From positions 2,170,001 through 2,234,000 of the forward strand of contig JAYXKI010000005.1 in assembly GCA_037892935.1 (NCBI GenBank): a DNA stretch of 64,000 bases. Reading direction: 5' to 3'. The stretch is from Phlebopus portentosus. Lineage: Eukaryota; Basidiomycota; Agaricomycetes; Boletales; Boletinellaceae. Positions 1 through 11,114 of this stretch are shown here, piece by piece. Position 1 is the first letter of the stretch. Every line of letters begins with the position of its first letter. The notes beneath the pieces were generated by a model. It was not told the DNA's origin and searched no databases. It saw nothing but the letters and a program-made list of their open reading frames with translations. The position numbers and the translations under genes are program-made.

Positions 1-2873
1 AATCTGAATTGCTACGATTCTGCTATTCGCTGCTGAATGCTGCCGATCTTGACATAAGATTGTCTGCGCGAAGTCGCGAAGTAGTGGGAGAGTTATCAAG
101 TAAAATTAAACTGAAGAATCTCCTATGGTGACGTCGGCTGCAGTCACGTTAGATATGAAGAGCGCGTGTTTGAAAAAGCAAGAGCTTGCCGTGAGCTTAT
201 ATGCGACGGGTATAAATCATTCCTGCGATGGCCGCGAAAGCTCCAATAAACACGAACAAAACGTCAGCTAACCAGCTCCTCCATGGCTTCCATTTCATGC
301 ATGGGAGAGTTTTACCATCTGAGTTGTTTGTCGGAGAAAGTGTGGTCAGTTGATATTTTCGATCCTCGGCTGAAAGCCAGGGACTTTGAGAAAAACGGAA
401 CAAGAAGTAGCCATGCACGGAGCGATAGGGGTGTGTACGATACGTGTATTAAACCTCTGTGGGAGACACCAGGGAGATCAATCGGCATAGTCTTTCTTGA
501 TATTGACTGGGACATCCATGAGGTATGAAGAAGATCCCCTCAGCCCCGCACGTTCTAGCCACGAAGATGTATGCAATTTGAGCCGTAGAAAAAAGAGTCA
601 CAAGAAGCACATGTGTGTACTTACCGGCCGCACGAGGCTCCGAGGTCCAGATATAAAATTGACTATTTTCTGCTCGATGCTTCACGATGTCATGGCAAAA
701 ACAAATTGGACCGCCACTGGGAGTTGAACAAAATAATAACAAACTGGGTTTTAATTACTGTGGTTCTCGCTGCAGATCATCCTTATATAGACGGTCTGAA
801 GACGTAGTTTGGCTGCTCAACATGCCTTGAATATCGGCGGAAACGAAGACAGATTTGTTGCGAAAGGCACCGTCGCAATTATCCGAAAACACTTATGGTG
901 TACTAGAGAACGAGGATGCGGGATAACGACAGCGTCTTCATATTCGCGCGTAGAATATTCATACTTAGGTCCCATAGACTCGGGGTCGGATGGAACCGAG
1001 GCATATTGAAGCTGCTGGCGGGTACGTTTCGTCCGTTTAATACTATACCCCTTATCGTGAAGGACTGACCCCGGAATCTCAGTTACAGAGAAAGGGTATG
1101 GGCAGGTGGGGACAATGTACGGGGTAGCAAGTCGGAGAAAATGCACATTCGTCAGCACGAGACACGTGCCTGGACAAACGGCAGCGAGATGATTCCGTTC
1201 TTTCGATCCTCTCAGATCCTGTTGCATCCGATTCATTGCGATTCATGTTAGGTCCATTGCGGTTAGTAGTGGGAAGAACGGGTTTCAAGCTCGTCGACAA
1301 CCACTTCCGGCCTTGCGCCCCGAAATACCAATAACGAATTCGGTCAGAAAAAGGTCATATTTAGGTCTCTTCTTCGGAGTCGATAGGATAGGACCTTTTT
1401 GAAATGGAGTGAATCCGAATTTTGGAGATGCACAAGATCAAAGCTTACCTTGGGAGGCAGGCACATGGTGCGCGTTTAAGCCAATCAAGCTCAGATATGA
1501 TTTAATTTCCAAGTCGCGGATTTAAGTAGACACAGTTTCAGATAACATCTTGGCGAGTGATGACGAGATGGGCCTGGAGAAGAATGTATTATACTCTCCC
1601 GAAGATCTTGACTGTTCTCAGATCGGCTGGGAGCTTCTTCATGCAATGCGCAAAGTTTGCGCCCGGGTAAAAACGTCAGAGTATTTCCAAATGCGCATAG
1701 CGGAAAAACAATAACTCACGGAGCATGGGAAGGGAAGGGTTGACACCACTTCCGATCGATTCAATTGTACGTGTCGATCGAGATAAGCTTTCTAACATTT
1801 ATTTGTGAGGCCGATAAGAGGAGATGAAACCTGATGAGACTTAGACAGGTGCTAGATTGTATTAGTACCCTGCGGCGCCGTAAACTTCAAGTTCGCGCGG
1901 GGAGAACGACAAGGCAAACGGCAGCGAGCCAGACTGTTTGCCGTAGTTCCATGATCGCAACTTCCCGAAAACCAGCGCCTGATCCATTCTATGCTTTTAC
2001 TGCATCCCGTTCGCCAGCTGACATCGGTATTTGAGTATACCCGTACGGATTCCCTGCTATTTGAACATTGAAGCAATTTGCAGCCTAGACGTAAAATCAC
2101 GCTTGGCGACACCGGTGCAACTGTTCTAGCGTCTTATCCGCGGCAAGATTCTGTGGAAAAGACACCAGAAAGCAAGAGAAAGGACCGCAGCCTGCGCAGC
2201 CGTGCGGCTTGACGGTAGCTGAGAAAATGTGCTCGTAAAGCTACGCGGGAGAAGTGCGCTATTGAGCGCTTATCCTATCCAGAATTCAACGGGCTTACAG
2301 AGCAGGTCGAGTATAGTAGCTGCCATGGAGGAGATAGGACATGGTTACCAGACTGGGCAGGCCCGCGGAGAATTCGCACATAATTTAGGAGGCGAGAGGC
2401 GAGGCGAGTCTGATTTTCGCTGTAGAAACAGCCCTAAACAGATCGGGAAGAAAAGATCTTCCACAAGTAGCAACAAAGGACGCACCAATCGAGTTGCTTT
2501 GGGTTGGAAAAATACGGCTAATTTGTTTCGTTCGAATTCTGCTGGTCTGCGACAAGACACAACCCCAGAGATGGAAATTAGTTTATGATGCTTGTGATGG
2601 GAGTCGAAGTTAAGAAAAGGCGTGGGAAATAAATTGAGGATTTTAACTTTAGTCGGTGTTGAGTTTTAAGGTTAGCCGCTTGTATCCGATCCGACATGTG
2701 CCTGCTTGAGTGATTGCCTTTCTTGGATGATATAATTCGTAACCATTATGTAACTCCAAGACGCGCCAGTTTCCAGTCCCAGAGAGCTCGTTCTCTCCCT
2801 TCCCTCTCTCAGCGGCTATCCACCACCTCCTCTGCAGCGACAAGCGCCCTTCGGCGTCGCTCACGTCTTCAAA
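1..2873. other. Region without a confident gene
   Basis: I see no supported gene here. Both strands carry only short open stretches with many stops between them. The one mildly coding-like stretch is on the minus strand at 197-418, ending in a hydrophobic segment rich in F, I, A and G followed by RR. Nearby minus-strand pieces at 449-742 and 817-1236 are open, and a possible splice donor (GTAAGT) lies just after the first. They could be the eroded end of a membrane transporter, but no family motif is clear, so no function is given. The stretch 2600-2873 should hold the promoter and 5' leader of the WOPR gene that follows. Confidence 0.4.
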
Positions 2874-4548
2874 ATGCAGCAGCCGACGTGTTCGAACATC
2901 CGTATCCGTTCCACTCGTGACGCCCACATTATATTTCACGCCGTTTCGCTCAACATCTTACCCATCATTTCAAGACGGCTAGACGCCGATGAGCGCGCAG
3001 CACTTCGTTCAGGTTGCGTATATGCCTGGGAAGAACGAGGCCCGCATACAGAGGTGACGGGCCTTGGCATAGAGCGCTTTACTGAGGGAAGGCGTTGGGG
3101 ACCGTCCCGCGTTCGAGACGTGAGCCTCTTCCATCAAATATACTTTCCAGATTTGACGACGTCTGTATACGTCAGGAATTTCTCTTTTATTATGAGAAGA
3201 GTCCTCCAGGCCATCTCAGGGATAAAGAGAACCCCCTTCTTGATGAGCGTGTTCGTAAGCATTGGGATCCCCTAGTCAAGCAGACTTACTCCGTCTGGGT
3301 GGACGGCCCCAGAGGTCGCCGAAAGTGGCATTTAAGTAAGCCTTCCGTATTGATATAGAAGTTGGCCCCTATACGGGATGACTTACTTTGCGGCTCTGTC
3401 GCTTGTTCCTTAGCCGCTTACTTCACTCAGGCGACCGTTGATCGTTTGCAAACGGTGGACGACTTGCCTCAGTTAAGAGGATTGGAGGTTCCTCCAGGAA
3501 AATATATCTCGACGCGCCAAGGAAAGCCGCGGAGACAAGACGACCATATTGCGGCCGGTCCCATCGCCAACGGAGCCGACCTGCTAACGCCTGGTATTTC
3601 CCGGCCGACAAGTGTGTCCGCCTCGCGCACTTATGCGCCGTTCCCCTTACCTTATCAAGTCACTCCTCCAGCTATGCCTTCAATTTCCCAGCAACATCTC
3701 TATGACTCACGCCTACAATATTACGGACAACCTCCACTTTCAGTGAATGGCTATAATCCTCCTGAACAGCCTTCCAGGTCTATGGATGTGGACCCAGATG
3801 CCCGAAGGCATCATTACGGTATAACTTCATTTTTCAATCAACTTATCCGTACTGACTTTCATGAATCATTATAGGTCCACCTGCCGACATTCCTCGCCCT
3901 GCCGAACACCCTCGGGTACAGCCACATGGTTACTACAATGGACCTCCTTCCTTTCAGCATCATTACCCTGCATTTCAATATTCGTACGGTCCCTCAGGAC
4001 ATATCAACTTGCAACTTCCGACCCCTACGGCGACAAGTTGCCAATCCAGCCCAGGATATTCTCCTCACGATTATACAGGTGAGCCGACTGCTTACTCCGG
4101 ATCACCATCGTTACTATATGGGTCACCGGCGGCGGGCGGATCCGTGCCATTACCTTCACAAGTCTACCATTCTCTTTTGCCGATCCCTGTCGATCGGCTA
4201 AAACGTCCACCACCTATCAATATTCCGTCGTTAACAAGGCCCGAACTTCCATCTCCCGAGTCCATGTCTCCGGGCGAGATGCGCCCCACCTTGTCATTAC
4301 CACCGCATTTGGCCAGTCGACTTTCGCCTCCTATGTCGGACGCAAGAGACGAACATCCACAGGGGAACTCTGTGTCGCTCTCCCCGCCTCAATCTCCGCG
4401 TAGTGCGGTTTCCTCCTCCAGTGTTCCTGGCGGGAAGCAACTAAGCCTCGCCCCGCTCCGGTCGCTTGCTCGTCCGCATCCGTATCGACGCGACAAGTTC
4501 GATGACAAGGCCTTGATGGCGCTGAGTGGGCGTAGGGCTCCTGATTAA
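2874..4548 (+). CDS. Gti1/Pac2 (WOPR) family transcriptional regulator
   Basis: Four exons (2874-3119, 3176-3335, 3414-3818, 3875-4548) join in frame to about 494 residues. The N-terminal 150 residues match the WOPR DNA-binding domain. Box A shows STRDAHIIFHA, LPIISRRLD, ERAALRSGCVYAWEE and GRRWGPSRVRD. After intron 1 come EFLFYYEK, then the box B signature KQTYSVWV and KWHLTAYFTQ, with intron 2 splitting KWHL from TAYF. The rest is low in complexity: rich in Pro, Ser, Tyr and Gln, with several SPP/SPE motifs, typical of the disordered C-terminus of this family. Family members such as Wor1, Ryp1, Sge1 and Pac2 are nuclear regulators of morphology, conidiation or effector genes. Which process this one controls cannot be read from the sequence. 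The ATG at 2874 is in good context (AAAATGC) and opens the domain directly. Confidence 0.92.
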
Positions 4549-7329
4549 CCTGCAGGAGCCTTCTATCCGATCATGCCCGTAGAGTGTGAATCTTGAGCAA
4601 AATTAACACTTTGGATAACCTCAAACGGGTTGCTTTTCTGGCTTCTGCATTCGAATTACGCGTCATGAATTTTATACTATTTTTACCGAGAGGCGGAAGC
4701 GAATCGGCCGACCGCTGCTATCCCTTGTTTCCTGCAGTGTCACATTGATTTCTGTTACTTGACGTACGAAACCCGCAGCTCTTATCCACGCTTCATGTGC
4801 TGTTCCTTCCTGCTGTTTATTCTCGGACATTGCCGACCGTATACATATGGGTGTTGTCCCAAGATGAATGCTGTGATCCAATAATGCTCCAAACCGTAAC
4901 GTTCCTGGCTAGCGTTTTCTTTCTCGTTATTCGAAGATACCTCACTTCTTCCTCCTTTATTTTCTTTCATCCGGTTCTGCTATGTACCGCGGAGATGCCT
5001 AGCAACATTCATGTGTGGGTAGAGTACGGACTAAGCTTCCTCGTTGATTCTTACGCATGTTGGTTTCCTGCTACCAGCCCTTGTTACTGTATATTGAATA
5101 CTCTTTCGCTCCATCAGTTCCCAGTTCCACTGATTTCTTCTTTTATATCAAGCCATAGCTCTTAGGATGCTTGTAATAGTGTTTAGTATCAGCTTTCCTG
5201 CCGTACCAATGTCAGTATTTGTCATCTTGACGTGAATGGAAAGATGACGTGAAGGCAAGCGCGATGTTCCGACTTTGACTTGACTTCCATGCTAACTCTA
5301 ATCTTACATTCGCAAAACGTCTAAGAGTTGAAGTTCTCTAGTCTCTGCCCAGACCCATCGCTAAACAACGGTCTGGTGAGTCCTTCAACGGGTCGGTTCT
5401 CATGGTCCCATTTGCCTTCTGGAGTTTCTTCTTCGCTAGTATCGGCAGTGATTATTACTTCGCTCCAGCGTGGCGACTCTTTTCTTTTTTGATCTTAATT
5501 TCTCAATCCCTTCCGTTGAGGATCCATGGTAGTATCTCTGCATTCTATTGTCCTCTTCACTGTACAGTGTAGGCGTTATGCTCTCGGTCGTATTGGTCAG
5601 GAATATAAGAATCTCATGCCCGATTTTCGGGCCAGGGTCTTCCGTTCGATCACTGCTGGCTTCTGTGAACACAGGCTAGAATACGAATGGCTTTCGGTAA
5701 CTTACAGGTCCGGGTTCGCCCTTTATTTTGGCATCGGAAGTTCTTCTTATATGACTACGCCTTTACAAATATAAAACTTTAACCCCCTGCATCACGATAC
5801 CTGCCGCATAACCTGAAAGTACTGTGCATAATGACGTTTCACGCATGTGCTTTGTAATTTTTTAGACACGGTGGAAGAAGCCCTGGGGATACGATATCTT
5901 CTACTTCTTCTAGATAGTGAGTGGAAACTATTAGTGGAAACTAGGTATATACCGAAGGGCTTTGCTACTTTCTTCTGATAGGCCTTCCCAACAATATTAT
6001 ATATATATCTTAGCCCCTCCCAGCACTTCTGATCTAAGTAAGACTGTATTCACTGGGCTCAGGGTTTTGGGGTTTGATCTTTATCAAGTCAGTTGTTCTC
6101 CTCGTTGAGGAAGGAAGCATCTGTGGTTCCCGTCCTATGTGAACTGCTTTCGCGCAATGGGTTCCAGCGCACCTTAGTCTGAATTAGATGCTTCGGAAGG
6201 AGCGGAAAATCTTGACATTGATTCTTTATTGATATCGTATCTCGTCTCACCGTCCGAGGTAAGTATATTTTGCTCCTTGTCTTAGAGTCCATTTTAGCGG
6301 TTCTTGCGGTTTCACGGACGTGCGATGCGCACAACGCAACTTGAAGTCCCCTCACTTCTAACTTCCATCGATGCTGATGGACCTGGCAGATGCTTGCAAT
6401 CATAATTCGAGCCTTAAGATTGGAGCATATTTTGTGCAACGTCGTTATGGTCCCTCATCGGTCTCGTCGGTCACGCTGCAAGTGCGGTATGGGGTGGGCA
6501 CCTATTAGGTAAAACAAAGAAGCGATGCGATACCGCCGGCACGCATGTTCGACCCATCGGCCTGGACCCTGGAGTAGCGTTTTTTCATTTCTTTGACCGA
6601 CTACAGGGACCTTGGAATCACGAAATACAAGGGCCTCTATTGATTCTGCACTGATGCTAACTCGACCGTATTTGCAAATGACCTAGATTACCAAGACACA
6701 GGCAGACTGGTATTCAAGCCAGCCGCGGCACGGTGTGACATTCCGATAATATATTTTCCTGAACGAGTCTGTCGAGAATCCACGTAGGACCGATCAATGC
6801 CTTTGTCATATGAATACCACCTCATCCGGTCCGTGTCGCATCCCTGCATCTGATTGGACAAGAAGTCGATCGCGCGCAGTGTTCGCGCCTGCCAGTGCAT
6901 GGCCCGACAGAAGCGTGTGCGGGAAGCAATGAAACTGGGGTTAAGACAACGAAACAGTCACAAAGTTACTAGAATTCTGCCTCAACGTGGGATACGTAGA
7001 CCACGAGTTCTTCCTATCTCTTGTAGCGACACCTAAAATCAGCCGAACAAGGTTCTACGACGTGCCGGCGGAAAGAGCCTTTTCTAAAACCATCACAGGA
7101 CGATTTATCTTCGAATTCCAAAATTAACTCGCGATGTACGTCACCTGGGTAGTGAGCTAGATATCGGAGACAAAAAGAATGCCACGGGATGCAATTGTAT
7201 GACACAAATACAAGTGATAAGAGATGAGAATGAGACGTGTGGAGCAAACTGAGCAATATGCAAGGCTGCACAAAGATAGAGCATGTAAAAGAAAATCGCA
7301 CATGCAGTATCGAAGGTTCCTCAAATAAA
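4549..7329. other. Long intergenic region, no gene recognised
   Basis: This 2.8-kb stretch separates the 3' end of the WOPR gene from the 3' end of the TFIIA gene. Open frames are short and of biased composition; the longest (4797-5165, plus) is rich in S, F, L and C and lacks motifs or plausible splice partners. A short direct repeat (AGTGGAAACTA) occurs twice near 5920-5945. I see no terminal inverted repeats, reverse transcriptase or transposase motifs, so I cannot call it transposon debris. Confidence 0.4.
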
Positions 7330-8468
7330 TTACCATTCAAATTCGCTAAACGATGACAATGTCGGTAAGTAACCGAAGCTTGCTGCTTGGAATGGAATCA
7401 CGAACCAAGTGCACTTCGCAAATAGATAGTCCTTTCCGTTAACGTGGATCATGCCATCTTTTAAAACGCATTTCCACTTATTTTTAACGCGAGCAACCTG
7501 CATGTTAAAGTCGCCGTCAGCCTCGCATGCAAATCAAAGCACAGCCCGGCATGAAGAAACCTCACCTTATCATAGGTACAGAATACAATGTCCGTTTCTC
7601 CGAGAGCGCCTTCTTGCTCTTCCTCTTCTGCATCCGAGTCAGAGTCGTCCAAATCGGAATTGATCTCCTCGGAGTCCGCAACAGTTCCCTGACTCTGGGC
7701 AGGCTGTGGCAAAGAAGGGTGTAAAGTTCGAGGCAGCGCATATGATTGGGGAGGTGATGAGGAATCAGATGCCGAAGAAGAAGGTCCGTCTACTTGAGGA
7801 ATGCGATTCTGCGTTGCCTGGCCATTGGTGGCGGCGGTTGTACTCTGAGGATAGCCAGGGCGTGCTGGCACGTTCTGAGATGCGGCACCATAATGATGTT
7901 GTACTCCTGCAGGGATGGACGGTGGGCGTGGTGCAGGTAAGGTTGGCCCAGGAAGAGTTGGAATGTATGTCGGCATGTTGTTCGGTAAAGGAAAGCGACC
8001 TTCAACTGGCTCCGTCTTCACATGTGGCTGAGGTGGAGCAGGAGCGTATTGAGTGTACGCCGCGTGCATCTGCGACAAAGAAGGATGAGACACATGGGGC
8101 GGATAAGAAGGCTGAGGAGGATTCTGTTGCTGAGGAATTGCTGGTTGTGGTTCGAATTCTGCAACATGCGATGCGACCACTTTGTTCTCCCATCTCTGAA
8201 ATCAAATGAATAAGCCTATTGAACAAACACTAACACATGTGGCAGCCGCCGAGCCTTCAAGACATGTTTTTCGCATCAACTCACACTCTGTAAGTTACTC
8301 AAGACATCTTCGCTAACGCCATAGTCGTCAAAGTCGCTCTTTATGTTGGCAATTACATCGTCGATGATCGCCCGATAAATCATAGGCTCAAGATGACAGA
8401 CTCTAGTGTTACCAGCTGCACCATTCCAAGAAGAACAGTGTTCAGCTTACCACAATTTTATTAGACAT
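7330..8468 (-). CDS. TOA1: Transcription initiation factor IIA large subunit (alpha/beta)
   Basis: Five exons on the minus strand (8468-8451, 8386-8285, 8195-7566, 7497-7406, 7345-7330) give 285 residues. The N-terminal helical domain reads MSNKIVPMIYRAIIDDVIAN and continues through SDFDDYGVSED to RWENKVVASHVAEF, the four-helix-bundle half of TFIIA. A long disordered linker rich in P, Q and S follows. An acidic patch (DLDDSDSDAEEEE) precedes the C-terminal beta-barrel half: DIVFCTYDKVARVKNKWKC, LKDGMIHVNGKDYLFAK and the terminal EFEW. This is the full normal architecture. TFIIA binds TBP and upstream DNA, stabilising the preinitiation complex. The first exon is only 18 nt and the last coding exon 16 nt, so both are easily missed by gene finders. 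It is divergent from the MCY1-like gene. Confidence 0.95.
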
Positions 8469-8714
8469 GCTGCGCTACGCCAACCTCGACAACAACGACG
8501 ATGCGGCGGAGGGGCGTTGGTGATGGGAAGAAGCGAAGACGTGGCCTTTTATACCTCATGACTTCTCGAGGTGAAGCCTGTTCAACCCAAACGGGGACAG
8601 TTTGTTCTCACGCACAGACCAGATGGCTGACATCATATTATATCATTGAATATTCATTCAATTCAAACTCTGCCTGCTTGAACTTAAAGGACGTTGAAAA
8701 TTAGCTTGAATGCT
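8469..8714. promoter_or_regulatory. Shared divergent promoter, TOA1 / MCY1-like
   Basis: Only 246 bp lie between the start codons of the divergently transcribed TFIIA gene (minus) and the MCY1-like gene (plus), so both promoters and leaders must sit here. AT-rich stretches occur near 8636-8670. No individual factor site is claimed. Confidence 0.6.
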
Positions 8715-10972
8715 ATGGGTGTTCTACCTTACTCTTGGCCATCTCGTACTTTGGATATTCCTGGCAGACATTTTCTCCTTCTTGGCTTGGTCTTTGGTCT
8801 TTCTTTGGGATTGAGCTCTACGAGCCTACTCAACCGCTACGGAAAGCGGAAGAGGGACGAGAGCACGGAGCCGCACGATATCCCACCCAGACCAATTGAG
8901 GTGCGGACTGATGAGATAGTCAACGGCGTACCTGGTCTTATTGGTAAATAAACATTGCCGGTGCAATCCACACGAGATCTTACGAAGGGATAGGAAATAC
9001 ACACCTCGTTCGGATAAGCTCCCTCAGTGATGCTTTAGGTGTAGAAATCCTCGGAAAGGCGGAGGTAAATATCATATATTATCGCTTGGCCTCGCAACTA
9101 AAATCTAAGTATTGCAGTTTCTCAATCCGGGCGGGAGTGTCAAAGACCGTGTCGCACTCAAAAGTAGGATCACTTTGTTGTTCTTCAAAGAAACCAGGTT
9201 TACTTCATCTAGTCATTGAGGATGCTGAATGCGATGGCCTTCTTCATCCGCACACCGGTTCCAGGATATTTGAAGGCACTGTAGGGTCGACAGGTATTTC
9301 AATTGCAATGGTGGCACGCGCCCGGTATTGTTTTCTCTTAAACAGCTTCTTGAGGCCTAAAATTGATGTTTACTTCCTAGAGGCTACGAATCGAGTAAGC
9401 CAAGTTGCCTGCCATGAACGGATGAAGAACAGATGTAGTTGAACTGCTTTTTAGCAATTATCATGCCTGATGACGTTGCAGAAGAGAAAGTTAAGGCTTT
9501 ACAGGCGCTCGGTGCTGAAGTCGAGAGAGTCAGACCAGCCAGTATAGTAGACAAGAAACAGGCTCGTTTTTGAACTTTTTTACATAGCGGTATCTGCGTC
9601 ATCTGACACAAATTTCCAGTTTGTTGTGCGCCCTTCTATCCCATCTGACCAGACTATGCTCGATACTCACAAAAGCTGAAAAGAATTTAGCAAAGCAACG
9701 TGCCCGAGATTTCGGAAGGACAGACATCGTAGAGACCCTCAAATCATCAATTACTACTACCTTCGATACCTCGTCTTCGACGACTTCAGCTGTTGTAGTC
9801 ACCTCAACAGCAAACGAATCAGAAGTGAAACAGGCATCTGATGCTCTAGAGTCACGCCCTCGGGGCTTTTTGCAGATCAGTTCGAAGTGAGTCTCCGTTT
9901 GGTTCGCGACATTCGCAGCGAGCTCACGACAAATATTTTGAAACAGAACAGAAGCAACTTCAAAGCACATTACGAGGGCACAGGTCCCGAAATCTGGAGA
10001 CAGACGAACGGAAATATCGTTGCTTTCGTGTCTGGAGCAGGTTGAGATTGATGCCCTTCGGTTGACCGAGATTCCTAATTCTGACATTGCGACCTCTAGG
10101 TACAGGAGGAACAATAGCAGGGACAGGAAAATATCTGAAAGACATGGACGATAATGTCCTTGTTGTTCTAAGCGATCCTGAGGGATCGGGGTTGTACAAC
10201 AAGGTTTCTATGATCACAATCTGCAAAATGACTTACATTGACGGTCTGTCAGATCAAATATGGAGTTATGTACGACGCAAGAGAAAAGGAAGGCACAAAA
10301 CGACGACATCAAGTGGATACCGTCGTAGAGGGAATGTGAGGCTACGATCTCCTGTTCTTGTTGAAGTGTGCACTCAGTACGTGGTCCTCAGGGGCCTCAA
10401 TCGTTTAACGAACAATTTTGACCTTGCAATTCCGATCATTGACGATGCCTTTCGGTGAGTCTTTGAACACTTCTAATTCCATCTTTGCAGACGAAGGTTC
10501 ACTCACTCTCCACTCGTCTGCAGGATAACCGATGCGGAGGCAGTCGCCATGTCCCGCTATGTCATGCTAAACGATGGCTTTTTCTTGGGTTCCAGCAGTG
10601 CTTGCAACCTATTTGCTTGCGTTAAGCTTGCCAAGAAGATGAAGTGGTCCAAGGGCGAGAGGATCGTAACCATTCTGTATGTCGACTCCTGTTAAGCCTT
10701 TCCGAATGCCACCTCCTAATCCAGGCCTTTTGTCTACCCAGATGCGACTCAGGCTCCCGTCATTATTCAAAGGTGAGATTTATCACCACCGAGATTGCGT
10801 AAAAGGACTCATCTGGTTTCCGACAATGCATGCCATTTTCAGTTTTGGTACGTCCGAGCTTGTCTTGTGCATGAGGATGATGCTCATCACCATTCACAGG
10901 AATGACGACTATCTCCATAAAGCCGGGATTCCGATTGACACAACAATAGTACAGAATGCATTGAAAGCGTAG
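8715..10972 (+). CDS. MCY1: Cysteine synthase-like PLP enzyme, mitochondrial (MCY1 type)
   Basis: Fifteen exons are needed: 8715-8943, 8994-9064, 9118-9163, 9213-9324, 9381-9394, 9455-9565, 9676-9886, 9947-10040, 10100-10203, 10253-10335, 10392-10454, 10524-10676, 10742-10772, 10853-10857, 10900-10972. The product is about 466 residues. An N-terminal hydrophobic helix (HFLLLGLVFGLSLGL) suggests mitochondrial membrane anchoring. The fold-type II PLP core shows NPGGSVKDR with the cofactor lysine, EGTVGSTG for substrate binding, IIMPDDVAEEK, and the phosphate-binding GAGTGGTIAGTG. The C-terminal part includes GFFLGSSSACN and CDSGSRHYSKFW. Homology points to yeast Mcy1 (YGR012W), related to O-acetylserine sulfhydrylases; its physiological substrate is not settled. 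Oddities: a 14-nt exon, a 5-nt exon, and one missing base at the T-run 9867-9871. The frame before the run (SRPRG) and after it (FADQFEN) only join if one T is added. The exon 6/7 junction (9565/9676) is the least certain splice. Confidence 0.85.
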
Positions 10973-11114
10973 TACGGAATTGAAAACTAAGACTTATAAT
11001 AAAGACAACTAAAGGTACAAAAGAGCAATGAAAACGATGGAAGAGAAATATGTTTGTAATGATATACTGTTCCATAGATAGGAAGATAAAAGAGCACATA
11101 GACCTGATGTCCTG

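Noticed and set aside
197..742. Possible C-terminal end of an amino-acid transporter on the minus strand
   Set aside because: There is one hydrophobic segment and a possible splice donor, but no family motif; adjacent frames contain stops.
4797..5165. 122-codon open frame on the plus strand
   Set aside because: Biased S/F/L/C composition, no motif, no partner exons; looks like a chance frame in AT-rich 3' flank.
7706..8209. 167-codon plus-strand open frame
   Set aside because: It is the antisense of the Pro/Gln-rich TFIIA linker.
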